In this document: positions 37,350 through 45,808 of the stretch, one piece after another
Layout of the letters: each line of letters opens with the position of its first letter
Position numbering within the stretch: the first letter of the stretch is position 1
Origin: Gimesia aquarii
GTDB lineage: Bacteria > Planctomycetota > Planctomycetia > Planctomycetales > Planctomycetaceae
Length of the DNA stretch: 64,000 bases
Assembly: GCF_007748175.1 (NCBI RefSeq)
Contig: NZ_CP037422.1
Location: 2,377,231-2,441,230 of the forward strand
Direction of reading: 5' to 3'
Made by a program: the position numbers and the translations under genes
The notes under the pieces: generated by a model
Database searches by the model: none
Told to the model about the DNA's origin: nothing
What the model saw: only the letters and a program-made list of their open reading frames with translations

Positions 37350-38768
37350 ATGAAAATGTTTTGCGCTGGCCAATGGCAAGATACCACACAAACTATCAAC
37401 GTGACGAACTCATTTGATCAATCGATCATTGACACCATCCCCAGGGGTAGCAGTGAAGATGTCACAAACGCTGTAACGGTTCTGGAACAGGGAGCACGAA
37501 TCATGAAAGCCATGACTCCCTACGACCGCAGCCTGATCTTGCAAAAAGTCTCCGAGTTGATGTTGGAACGCAGTGAGGATCTTGCCCGCACGATCAGTCT
37601 GGAAGAAGGAAAAGTGTTGGCGGAAAGCCAGGTTGAAACCATGCGTAGCGCCGAAGTGATTCGGCTTTCCGGCGAAGAAGCCCGCCGCATGACAGGCGAA
37701 ATGATTCCCCTGGAAGGAAACGCTGGCGGTAAAAACAAACTTGGTTTCACACTCCGCGTACCTTGTGGCATCGTAGCGGCGATCACTCCCTTCAACTTCC
37801 CTTTGAATCTTGTCTGTCACAAAGTCGGACCGGCTATCGCTGCAGGGAATGCCATTCTGCTGAAACCCGCCAGTGACACACCGCTGTCCGCTTTGAAACT
37901 GACGGAAATTTTGCTGGAAGCAGGCCTGCCTCCAGAAGCGATTGCCTGCATCACCGGTCCTGGAGGAGAAATCGGACAAGCCATTTGTACGGAACCGCGC
38001 ATTCGTAAAATCAGTTTCACCGGCAGCTATGAAGTAGGCGCGAAAATCTGTGAAATGGCGGGGATGAAACGGGTCACAATGGAACTGGGTAGCAACAGTC
38101 CCGTGGTCATCATGGATGATGCCGATCTCGAAAAGGCGGCGACCGCGATTACGATGGCTGGCTATGCGAACGCCGGTCAGGTCTGTATTTCTGCGCAACG
38201 TATTTTGACCTCTTCTGCGATCAAAACAGATTTTGTCGATCTGCTCAAATCCAAAGTCGAATCTCTGACGACCGGAAATCAACTTGACGAATCGACCAAA
38301 ATCGGACCGATGGTGCGCGAAACGGATGCCGCCCGAGTCGAGGAGTGGGTGAATGAAGCGATCAGCCAGGGTGCTCGCCTGGTATCTGGCGGTGAACGAC
38401 AAGGTGCCATCTATACTCCTACGATTCTGGATGAAACTCGTCCTGAAATGCTGGTCGTCAAAGATGAAATTTTTGGCCCTGCTGTCGCGTTGTCTTACTT
38501 TGATGACGTCAATGAAGCGATCACCATGGCCAATGATACCACTTACGGACTCGCTGCTGGTATCTTTACTCAAGACGTTGACCGGGCCATGAAGTTCGCC
38601 CGTCAAGTCGACAGCGGAAATATTCATATCAACTGGTCCAGCCAATGGCGGGCCGATGCGATGCCCTACGGCGGTCTGAAACATAGTGGAACCGGCAAAG
38701 AAGGCCCCAAGTATGCTATTCACGAAATGAGTGAAGAAAAAATGGTCGTGATGCACCTGGCAGATTAG
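37350..38768 (+). CDS. NAD(P)-dependent aldehyde dehydrogenase
   Basis: 472-residue aldehyde dehydrogenase-superfamily enzyme oxidising an aldehyde to the acid. Cofactor-binding ITPFNFPLNLVCHKVGPAIAAGNAILLKPASDTPLSALKL, the FTGS loop (ISFTGSYEVG), catalytic Glu in MELGSNSP, and catalytic Cys in GYANAGQVCISAQR are all present. C-terminal MPYGGLKHSGTGKEGPKYAIHEMSEEKMVV fits the glyceraldehyde-3-phosphate/lactaldehyde/succinate-semialdehyde subset. Length matches that group. Natural aldehyde unknown. Starts at ATG 37350 or 37356. Confidence 0.94.
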   Translation: MKMFCAGQWQDTTQTINVTNSFDQSIIDTIPRGSSEDVTNAVTVLEQGARIMKAMTPYDRSLILQKVSELMLERSEDLARTISLEEGKVLAESQVETMRSAEVIRLSGEEARRMTGEMIPLEGNAGGKNKLGFTLRVPCGIVAAITPFNFPLNLVCHKVGPAIAAGNAILLKPASDTPLSALKLTEILLEAGLPPEAIACITGPGGEIGQAICTEPRIRKISFTGSYEVGAKICEMAGMKRVTMELGSNSPVVIMDDADLEKAATAITMAGYANAGQVCISAQRILTSSAIKTDFVDLLKSKVESLTTGNQLDESTKIGPMVRETDAARVEEWVNEAISQGARLVSGGERQGAIYTPTILDETRPEMLVVKDEIFGPAVALSYFDDVNEAITMANDTTYGLAAGIFTQDVDRAMKFARQVDSGNIHINWSSQWRADAMPYGGLKHSGTGKEGPKYAIHEMSEEKMVVMHLAD

Positions 38769-38776
38769 CACACTCA

Positions 38777-39244
38777 TCATCTGATACGATCCAATGATAA
38801 ACCAAACGGAAAAAGAAACGTCGGTTGACATTTCCGGTAATCTTCGCAGATCGTTATCTCCTTATTTCCAGTTGATATTTTCGCACTTGACACCAACGCG
38901 CCGTTCTCGAAACTCCCTGATTCTGCGTCGCGCGCGCGAGGCGCTTTTTTCCGATGGCTGAACACCGCGTACCACTTCAGTTTCTTCACTTGAACACGGG
39001 CTGATTTTTCCACATTTTCACCTGAAAAACGGGAACCGGTTCCGAATGCCTCGTATCGAGTCACTCCGTTTGAGCATGCTTTCCAAAGCCTCAAGGGAAA
39101 CCAAAACGCATTTTTGTACCACTTCTGAGACATTAAGGCGCATAAGTTCCTCTTGACCGCTGTGTGCCGTTCAACATGATAAAACCATTGCAACAAAACG
39201 AGCCCACGTTGAAATAAAGGGGATACGAACATGGCGACTCTCAC
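38777..39244 (-). CDS. Doubtful ORF of 155 codons
   Basis: Open from GTG 39244 (or ATG 39232, with AAGAGG upstream) to 38777. The product is basic, rich in Arg/Lys/Ser, without any family pattern (for example SHRKKAPRARDAESGSFENGALVSS). Codon composition is not clearly that of its neighbours. It could be a small unknown gene, a degenerate element or chance. Its sequence style reminds me of dispersed non-coding repeats in planctomycete genomes, but I cannot verify that. Confidence 0.22.
   Translation of the reverse strand: MRVAMFVSPLFQRGLVLLQWFYHVERHTAVKRNLCALMSQKWYKNAFWFPLRLWKACSNGVTRYEAFGTGSRFSGENVEKSARVQVKKLKWYAVFSHRKKAPRARDAESGSFENGALVSSAKISTGNKEITICEDYRKCQPTFLFPFGLSLDRIR
38925..38950 (+). 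terminator. Terminator-like hairpin, GC-rich
   Basis: GCG-TCGC, loop GCGC, GCGA-GG bulge-CGC, then TTTTTT. Located 157 bp after aldehyde dehydrogenase; a plausible intrinsic terminator with a bulged stem. Confidence 0.4.
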
Positions 39245-39503
39245 CTCTTAAAACAAAAAAAGCAGCCTAGAAAAATCAACAGGTAACAAATTCAGAAAGA
39301 TAGCATCTTGCGGTTTAATTTGATCTCAAACGACATCAAAACCTGTCTGACGAAGCAAGAGAAGCCACCTGCCAGAAACTGACGAAAGAATCTGCCGAGC
39401 ACAATTACCTGAGATCATAAGCAATAGAGACGTGCAAGCCTAACTGAAAATCAGGAAGTGCAAAAAGAGCATCGCAGGACTTTCGTCTAAACAAAAATCT
39501 GTA

Positions 39504-39825
39504 CTACCACGAAAGACACGAAAAGCACAAAATGGAGTAACGCTGCCGACAAGGCTGGCCTGAAATTATCAAGATGATCGAACCCTAACCTCACCCACCA
39601 AAGAACGTATCATAGTAGGGTCGAACCCGCGTGTCCGACCGCGGTTGTTTATGATCCGTTGTAATTTTATCTTTTGTTGGCGAATATTCTGTGCTTTATT
39701 TTTAGGCATTGGGAATGCTGGATAGCAGCGGGCGAACACATGGGTTCGCCCCTACATGTTTCAAACAGTAAATTATGCTCTCAGCTTCTCAAAAAATTTC
39801 GTGCTTTTCGTGTTTTTCGTGGTAG
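39504..39825. repeat. Nested inverted-repeat element (322 bp)
   Basis: Outer pair: 39504-39533 (CTACCACGAAAGACACGAAA...) and 39796-39825 in inverted orientation, 28 of 30 bases alike. Inner pair: 39615-39641 (GTAGGGTCGAACCCGCGTG...) and 39729-39755 inverted, about 22 of 27 alike. Both sequence types, CACGAAA-ladders and GTAGGG-CGAACCC hairpins, resemble repeats dispersed in many bacterial genomes. No transposase is present. Confidence 0.72.
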
Positions 39826-39884
39826 AAATCATCACAGATCGAAACGTTCGCTGAGTGCCAGGCACGATCAACTTAGAGAAGCGG

Positions 39885-40583
39885 CTACTTCACCAGATAC
39901 CGTTCCAATGTTTTACCCGAACTATATTTACCGGACTGCTTGGCCTGAAACATTTCATTAGTGTGCACGTCAATGGCCGTTAAATAATTTCCGCGATAGG
40001 CGGCAGTATCGAGACAAACCCAGCCTTCAAATACCAACGGTTTGCCAGACTTCTGAGCGGTGTGTCCACAAATAATACGTCGTCCTGAAGGATCAGGATC
40101 CTCATTCCCTTTAAGACGGTCCCAACGCAACTCTTGAGTCGTCAGGTCTTCTAAAGGAACTCCGGGAACCGCCTTCGCATGCACAAAAATGTCGGTTTCC
40201 GTTTCATAGTAATCGAGGGCGTTCGCTAAAAAGATTCGGTGCTCTTCAGGAACCAGGTCATAACGGCCGCCGTAAGAATCCAAGGCTTCTTTTCCGCCAT
40301 GTTGTAACCAGGTCGATTCCCAATGGCCGCCATTCAGACCATCGAGCATCATCTCTTCGTGATTGCCTTTGATCATCACGAACCTGCAACTGGCCTTTAC
40401 ATCCAGTAACATCTCGACCACATGCTTTGTGCCAGGACCGCGGTCGACGACATCTCCGAGGCAGATAAAGGTATCATTCCGGGTGAGTTCCAGATGATAC
40501 AGAATCGTCCCTAATGCCACATCGCAACCATGAATATCACCGATGACAATGGTTCGCCCTGTTTGTGTCGATTGCTCCATCAT
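39885..40583 (-). CDS. PPP-family metallophosphoesterase
   Basis: 232-residue serine/threonine phosphatase- or diadenosine tetraphosphatase-like enzyme, cytoplasmic. Three PPP signatures are clear: GDIHGC (near residue 17), GDVVDRGP (about 42) and GNHEEMML (about 74); then a His in the HAKAVPG block and RRIICGHTAQKSGKP with the last metal-binding His. Size fits the bacterial PrpA/PrpB or ApaH-like group. The substrate (phosphoprotein or Ap4A) cannot be assigned from sequence alone. Stop codon lies 60 bp beyond the inverted-repeat element. Upstream argG ends 34 bp earlier, so they may be co-transcribed. Confidence 0.9.
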   Translation of the reverse strand: MMEQSTQTGRTIVIGDIHGCDVALGTILYHLELTRNDTFICLGDVVDRGPGTKHVVEMLLDVKASCRFVMIKGNHEEMMLDGLNGGHWESTWLQHGGKEALDSYGGRYDLVPEEHRIFLANALDYYETETDIFVHAKAVPGVPLEDLTTQELRWDRLKGNEDPDPSGRRIICGHTAQKSGKPLVFEGWVCLDTAAYRGNYLTAIDVHTNEMFQAKQSGKYSSGKTLERYLVK

Positions 40584-40617
40584 ACGACCAATTTAAATCG
40601 AGGAAAAATTGTCTGCA

Positions 40618-41874
40618 TCAGGGCTTGTCTGATTGACTGGGAGGCATGATTCGAGTCGGTTTCGAACTCGGTTCTCCCTTCAATAGCTGTTGACGTGCCT
40701 GTGTCTGTTGTGCCAATCCGTGTATTCGAATGAAACCCAGCGCCGTTTCATGTGGGAATTCGTCGCCTTCTTCGTACGTTGCCAGTTCGGGGCTGTAAAG
40801 ACTGTGATCACTTTTCAAGCCGGTTACCGTATGGTTGCCTTTATAAAGGGAAACACGCACAGTCCCTGAAACAAAACGCTGGTTCTTTTCGACAAAGCCC
40901 ATCAGATCCTGATGGAACGAACTATACCAGAGACCATCATAAATAATATCACTACAGGTCTGGCTGATAAATGTTTTGAATCGCAGAGCCTGTCGACTCA
41001 AGGTCAGGTATTCGAGTTCCTTGTGGGCATTATGCAGAATCATGGCTGCAGGTGCTTCATAAATTTCACGGCTCTTAATCCCTACCAGACGATTTTCCAC
41101 ATGGTCAATGCGGCCGACTCCATTCTCTCCCCCGATTTTGTTCAAATGCAGAATTAATTCGGCACCATCCATTTCCTTGCCATCGATGGAAATGGGACGC
41201 CCCTGATCGAACTCGATTGTGATTTCCAGGGGTTGGTTAGGAGCATCTTCAGGCGAAACCGTCCATTTGTAGGCCTCTTTAGGAGGGGCCACCCAGGGAT
41301 CTTCCAGAATCCCGGCTTCAACAGAACGTCCCCAGAGATTCTGGTCGATACTGAAAATGCTTTCTTTGGTTGCTTCGACTTCAATGCCGTGGTCTTTGGC
41401 ATATTGTAACTCTTCGGTACGCGTCCACTTCCATTCACGTACGGGAGCAATGATTTTCAACTGAGGTGCCAGAGTTTGAAACGACACATCAAACCGTACC
41501 TGATCGTTTCCTTTACCCGTACAACCATGTGAAACGGCGGTGGCACCATGTTCCTTCGCGACTTCCACCATGCGGTGTGCTATCAATGGTCGCCCCAATG
41601 CAGTCGCCAGCGGATACTTGCCTTCATACATCGTTCCCGCCATCAGCGATGGCCAGACGAAGAAGTCGACAAACATGTTTTTAGTATCTTCAACGACTGC
41701 TTCTACAGCGCCTGTTTTGATCGCTTTTTCTTTGATTCCGTCCACATCGCGACCCTGGCCGAGATCACAAGTATAAGTGATCACGTCCATATTGTATTTC
41801 TCATTGATCCATTTGACGGCCACCGAAGTATCCAGACCACCACTGTATGCCAAAACTACTTTTTCTCTTGCCAC
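40618..41874 (-). CDS. argG: Argininosuccinate synthase
   Basis: Joins citrulline and aspartate using ATP in arginine synthesis. 418 residues. ATP-binding PP-loop AYSGGLDTSVAVKW at the N-terminus; then YPLATALGRPLIAHRMVEVAKEHGATAVSHGCTGKGNDQVRF, the aspartate and citrulline site, and TIEFDQGRPISIDG, GVGRIDHVENRLVGIKSREIYEAPAA, all diagnostic. The start is a GTG at 41874; no other in-frame start fits. A short Pro/Ser-rich tail follows the usual end. Confidence 0.96.
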   Translation of the reverse strand: MAREKVVLAYSGGLDTSVAVKWINEKYNMDVITYTCDLGQGRDVDGIKEKAIKTGAVEAVVEDTKNMFVDFFVWPSLMAGTMYEGKYPLATALGRPLIAHRMVEVAKEHGATAVSHGCTGKGNDQVRFDVSFQTLAPQLKIIAPVREWKWTRTEELQYAKDHGIEVEATKESIFSIDQNLWGRSVEAGILEDPWVAPPKEAYKWTVSPEDAPNQPLEITIEFDQGRPISIDGKEMDGAELILHLNKIGGENGVGRIDHVENRLVGIKSREIYEAPAAMILHNAHKELEYLTLSRQALRFKTFISQTCSDIIYDGLWYSSFHQDLMGFVEKNQRFVSGTVRVSLYKGNHTVTGLKSDHSLYSPELATYEEGDEFPHETALGFIRIHGLAQQTQARQQLLKGEPSSKPTRIMPPSQSDKP

Positions 41875-42080
41875 GAAAATCTACCAATCTTATGGAATTG
41901 AAGGAATGAATCTTTTCAGTTGACGGAATCTCTGAATCATGCAAATGGTACTATTATCAGTGCTTCTCCGCAATACGCACGTTTGAGAGCACGTCCAATT
42001 TCATCAGAGCGGCTCTACTGCAATGATATTTGATACAAATGGTCCAGAAGGCGCTTTCTTAGACCTACCTGAACAGAGGG

Positions 42081-42119
42081 GAAATAAAAAGCACCCAACA
42101 GAAAACCGTCGGGTGCTTT
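42081..42119 (-). terminator. Rho-independent terminator of groEL
   Basis: On the minus strand, AGCACCCGAC, loop GGTTTTCT, GTTGGGTGCT, then TTTTATTTC: a 10-bp stem with one G-T pair and T-rich tail. It begins 34 bases after the groEL stop. Confidence 0.82.
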
Positions 42120-42153
42120 CAAAATCTATTAGAAAATAGTACGGAACCTGATC

Positions 42154-43755
42154 TTAGTGCAGGTCGTCGCCACCATTATCATCCTTACCCTTTTCAGCAA
42201 TCAGGGCATCGCTGGTCAAAAGCAGAGTAGAAACACTGGCTGAGTTTTGCAGTGCAGACCGTGTTACGCGTGTCGGGTCAATAATCCCGGTTTTGACCAG
42301 ATCTTCGTATTTCGAAGTGGCTGCATTGTAACCCGTATTTCCTTCCAGCTCAGAAACTTTTTCACAAACCACACTGCCATCATCTCCCGCGTTATTCGCG
42401 ATGGAAGTCAATGGTGCACGGCAGGCTCGTAAAATAATTTCGTAGCCAATTTTTTCCTCTTCAGAAAGACCTTTAGGCTTGCAGTCTGCTGAACAGCGAA
42501 GCAAGGCAACTCCACCACCGGGTAGAATCCCTTCTGCAACAGCAGCCCGAATCGCGTGCAGTGCATCTTCAACACGTGCCTTCTTTTCTTTCATTTCACT
42601 TTCCGTAGCGGCACCCACATTGATCTGAGCAACACCACCGGAAAGTTTCGCGATGCGTTCTTCCAGCTTTTCTTTATCGTAATCGCTGGTTGAATTTTCT
42701 AATTCACGACGAATCTGTTCGATTCGGGCTTTGATTTCCCCGCCTTTACCACCACCTTCGATAATCGTGGTATTGTCTTTATCGACAGAAACTTTCTTGG
42801 CAGTTCCCAGATCAGAAAGTTGAAGATTTTCCAACTGAATTCCGAGATCTTCAAAAATGGCCTGACCACCGACCATAATGGCGATGTCTTGTAACATTGC
42901 TTTACGACGATCACCATAACCGGGTGCTTTCACAGCACAGCAACGGAAGGTGCCACGCAACTTATTGATCACGAGCGTTGAAAGGGCTTCGCCTTCAATG
43001 TCTTCTGCAATAATCAACAATGGTTTGCCTGCACCAACGACTTTTTCCAGTACAGGAACCAGATCCTTAATGTTAGAGATCTTCTTTTCGTGAATCAGAA
43101 CATAAGCATCTTCCAGGTCGCAAGCCATGCTTTGAGGATCGCTCACGAAGTAAGGTGAGAGATAGCCACGATCAAACTGCATCCCTTCAACGACCTCAAA
43201 AGTAGTCTGCAGGCTTTGACCTTCTTCGACGGTAATCACACCATCTTTGCCGACCTGCTCCATCGCGTCTGCCAGAATTTTTCCAATTTCTTCATCGCCA
43301 TTGGAGGCAACTTTACCTACCTGAGAAATGGCTTTCTTGTTTTTACATTCGATGGACATTTTGTGAAGTTTATCCACAATATCATCGACGGCTTTATCCA
43401 TACCCCGCTTCATAGCAATCGGGCTGACGCCAGCCACAACTGACTTCAGACCTTCATTGTAAATCGCTTCCGCCATGATCGTTGCGGTGGTGGTTCCATC
43501 ACCGGCAATATCAGAGGTCTTACTAGCAACTTCGCGAACCATGCGAGCACCCATGTCTTCAAATTTGTCAGACAGTTCAATTTCACGGGCAACGGAAACA
43601 CCGTCTTTGGTGACGGTGGGCGAGCCAAAGCTCTTTTCAAGAATTACGTTACGACCTTTGGGTCCCAGCGTCACACGAACCGCTTTTGCCAGCTTGCTGA
43701 TGCCGCGTCGCATTGCTTCCTGAGCTTCTTGATCGAAGGCAATCATCTTTGCCAT
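42154..43755 (-). CDS. groEL: Chaperonin GroEL (Hsp60)
   Basis: Large subunit of the ATP-driven folding chamber, 533 residues. ATP-binding and catalytic signature [15 protein letters not shown], the N-terminal [17 protein letters not shown], the apical domain [21 protein letters not shown], and the equatorial [17 protein letters not shown] are all present. The C-terminus ends [11 protein letters not shown] without the GGM repeats common in main-copy GroEL. Ribosome-binding GGAG precedes ATG 43755. groES lies upstream, 103 bp away, as one operon. Confidence 0.97.
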   Translation of the reverse strand: MAKMIAFDQEAQEAMRRGISKLAKAVRVTLGPKGRNVILEKSFGSPTVTKDGVSVAREIELSDKFEDMGARMVREVASKTSDIAGDGTTTATIMAEAIYNEGLKSVVAGVSPIAMKRGMDKAVDDIVDKLHKMSIECKNKKAISQVGKVASNGDEEIGKILADAMEQVGKDGVITVEEGQSLQTTFEVVEGMQFDRGYLSPYFVSDPQSMACDLEDAYVLIHEKKISNIKDLVPVLEKVVGAGKPLLIIAEDIEGEALSTLVINKLRGTFRCCAVKAPGYGDRRKAMLQDIAIMVGGQAIFEDLGIQLENLQLSDLGTAKKVSVDKDNTTIIEGGGKGGEIKARIEQIRRELENSTSDYDKEKLEERIAKLSGGVAQINVGAATESEMKEKKARVEDALHAIRAAVAEGILPGGGVALLRCSADCKPKGLSEEEKIGYEIILRACRAPLTSIANNAGDDGSVVCEKVSELEGNTGYNAATSKYEDLVKTGIIDPTRVTRSALQNSASVSTLLLTSDALIAEKGKDDNGGDDLH

Positions 43756-43858
43756 TTCACTATATCTCCATGTACGCAGTTTTAAATATGTTTGAAAGGT
43801 AAGAGTAACAATCCCGATTCAACCGAAGCTGTTACTGCTAAATACAAAATACGAGAGC

Positions 43859-44179
43859 TTAAAACGTTGCCAGAATGTCGCTTTCTCGCAGCAACAGATA
43901 TTCTTCTCCGCCAATCTTAATTTCGTCTCCACCATAAGGGCTAAAAATGACTTTGTCCCCCTCTTTGACGGTCAAAGGCAACTTTGTTCCATCGGCTTTG
44001 ACATGACCGTCTCCCACGGCGACGACTTCGCCTCGTTGTGGCTTGTCTTGCGCACTGTCTGGCAAAACAATTCCCCCTGCGGTGGTTGTTTCTGCGACTT
44101 CTCTTTTCAAAACGACTTTGTCACCAAGAGGGACAATCCGGGCGCCTTTACTTGCTTTTTTGGCAGCCTTCTTCGCCAT
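43859..44179 (-). CDS. groES: Co-chaperonin GroES (Hsp10)
   Basis: 106-residue GroEL lid. After a Lys/Ala-rich N-terminal extension (about 13 residues, [13 protein letters not shown]) the Hsp10 pattern follows: [45 protein letters not shown], including the mobile GroEL-binding loop (TAGGIVLP), and [35 protein letters not shown] lies upstream of the ATG. I looked for the CIRCE element of HrcA control in front of it and did not see one. Confidence 0.96.
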   Translation of the reverse strand: MAKKAAKKASKGARIVPLGDKVVLKREVAETTTAGGIVLPDSAQDKPQRGEVVAVGDGHVKADGTKLPLTVKEGDKVIFSPYGGDEIKIGGEEYLLLRESDILATF

Positions 44180-44739
44180 TAGGATCTCCTAAATTTTCTT
44201 TGGTTTCCGACTCAAATGTCTTCAGATTGATTTTTTATGATCTGTGGTGGCAAGTAAGCCTCTCCACAACAACGCAACTGACAACTAAGGTAGCTAGTCG
44301 AGACCTTAGCGTGACGATCCCTAATTGCGAACGCCGTGCCTATTTCCAGAATAATCCATAAGACATTTAATTTAATAGACTTACAACTCATACACATAAT
44401 TGGAACTTATGTCGATTCCTGCCGGACACCCTTTTCAAACATTCATCCTGCTGCCAATATGGCAGCAATTCATGGTCTCAATACAACGTCTCTTCCTAAC
44501 CCGAAAATCAGTAATTGCGTCAAATTCCAGCATGATCTCTTAAAAACCTGAGGAATCCGAATTGACACAAATGTTAAAATAGGTAATATCGTTATAAATA
44601 AACATCAACGAACGCCCTGGCATCTCTCGTCCGGGGCAAGCGTTTCTCATCGGAATTTTAGCGATTCTCGACACACTCACTCTCTCTTAGTTCATTCGTC
44701 ATTAGTGACACCAATTTGAGATAAAGAGAGGAGTTTGAA
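44180..44739. other. Divergent regulatory region between groES and the TPR gene
   Basis: 560 bp with no supported gene. The plus side has a strong promoter (listed next). For groES on the minus strand I saw neither CIRCE nor a clear heat-shock promoter. Confidence 0.55.
44562..44589 (+). promoter_or_regulatory. Strong sigma-70-type promoter for the TPR gene
   Basis: TTGACA (44562-44567), 16-base spacer, TAATAT (44584-44589). Expected leader about 145 bases to the GTG at 44740. Confidence 0.58.
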
Positions 44740-45597
44740 GTGTCCGAGCCCTGTGATTCCACTTCCCCACCCCAACCGCAGTCCATATTTCCACAACTCA
44801 TGCAACGCGCATACGAACTTTATTCAAAGGGGAACATGGCAGAAGCGCGTGCCTTGTTCCACGATCCCACTGTCGAAACGACTCACTGGGAGCGCTGCCT
44901 GCATCTTGGACAGTTTTTGCTGGAAACGGGACAAGCTTCGGAGGCGATTGAACAACTCTCAGTCGTACTTGACTTCGCCCATCAGAGCGAAAACACCCCT
45001 CTGCGGTCCGTCGTCTGTCACAATCTGGCAGTCGCCTATCGTCACTTGGGTTATTTTGAATTGGCGGCTCAATTTCAACAATACTCTATCTCATGGGGAG
45101 ATCTGCGTTCAGCAAACCATCAGACTCTGGAACAGGAGATCGCACAACTCACTGATGATGCCGCCTGTGATCTCACCGGGCGTGCCAATGATGCCATCAT
45201 TCAAAAAGACTTCCAACTTGCCGAACAATTACTGAACATTTCCTTGTCCCGAGAAATTCTTTACGGAAGCTTTGATGATCAAGCAACAGACTGGGGAAAT
45301 TTAGGAATCATCCAGGGTTTGCAGGGAAACCATGCCAAAGCCATCTCCTATCTTTGGAAAGCTTATCAACTTCACCAAAAGACGATGAATCTGTCTGCAA
45401 TGGGTCAAGACCTGGCCCATCTTGCAGAACTTTTCTGGAATGCAGGCCGCTTGCATCGCGCGATTCACTGCTTAAGACGTTCGGTGAAATATTATTTCCA
45501 GAGTCATCACACTGCTGAAGAACAAAAGGCGTACACCCGTTTGCACGAAATGCAACGTTTACTTTTGGTTCGGGAACAGGATCCCCTCCTGAATTAA
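44740..45597 (+). CDS. TPR-repeat protein, cytoplasmic
   Basis: 285 residues, GTG start with GAGAGGAG upstream. Almost entirely TPR helices: LMQRAYELYSKGNMAEARALFHDP, CLHLGQFLLETGQASEAIEQLSVVLDFA, VVCHNLAVAYRHLGYFELAAQFQQYSI, NLGIIQGLQGNHAKAISYLWKAYQLH and LAHLAELFWNAGRLHRAIHCLRRSVKYY. No signal peptide and no enzyme domain, so probably a protein-interaction scaffold. Function unknown. The zinc-ribbon membrane gene follows by about 210 bp. Confidence 0.8.
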   Translation: MSEPCDSTSPPQPQSIFPQLMQRAYELYSKGNMAEARALFHDPTVETTHWERCLHLGQFLLETGQASEAIEQLSVVLDFAHQSENTPLRSVVCHNLAVAYRHLGYFELAAQFQQYSISWGDLRSANHQTLEQEIAQLTDDAACDLTGRANDAIIQKDFQLAEQLLNISLSREILYGSFDDQATDWGNLGIIQGLQGNHAKAISYLWKAYQLHQKTMNLSAMGQDLAHLAELFWNAGRLHRAIHCLRRSVKYYFQSHHTAEEQKAYTRLHEMQRLLLVREQDPLLN

Positions 45598-45808
45598 CAA
45601 GGTTCTATATGTGGAGAGAAAGAGCTGACCCTACAATTTTCATTCACTGTCCACTTGCTAATTGCCCCCTTGTCTGTTGATAATTAGTACAAAGGATGAG
45701 TTGACTAATTTTTCCAAACCCTGGTCAGGAACGGGAATACTCCATTCAGGGAGGTTGTCGACTCAAAGTGAGTACGAGCGATATCCCAAGACATCTCAAA
45801 GGTCATTC

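Larger units (their letters stand above)
38769..39884. other. Gene-poor stretch of 1.1 kb
   Basis: The region between aldehyde dehydrogenase and the phosphoesterase holds a terminator-like hairpin (38925-38950), a questionable minus-strand ORF (38777-39244), a 260-bp part with nothing seen (39245-39503) and the nested inverted-repeat element at 39504-39825. Base composition is uneven, including a GCGTCGCGCGCGCG run. Confidence 0.6.

Noticed and set aside
37084..37353. 89-codon frame starting TTG before aldehyde dehydrogenase
   Set aside because: No ribosome-binding site, weak start codon, overlap with the real gene, no family resemblance.
37410..38831. 473-codon minus-strand frame across aldehyde dehydrogenase
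   Set aside because: Long, but it is antisense to a gene with all catalytic motifs; its product has no protein-family pattern and many His/Arg/Phe, typical of a shadow frame.
39615..39641. tRNA-like TCGAACCC sequence
   Set aside because: It resembles a T-arm, but there is no acceptor stem, anticodon arm or D-arm in register; it belongs to the inner inverted repeat.
44180..44739. CIRCE/HrcA operator before groES
   Set aside because: Searched by eye for TTAGCACTC-N9-GAGTGCTAA on both strands; nothing close was found.
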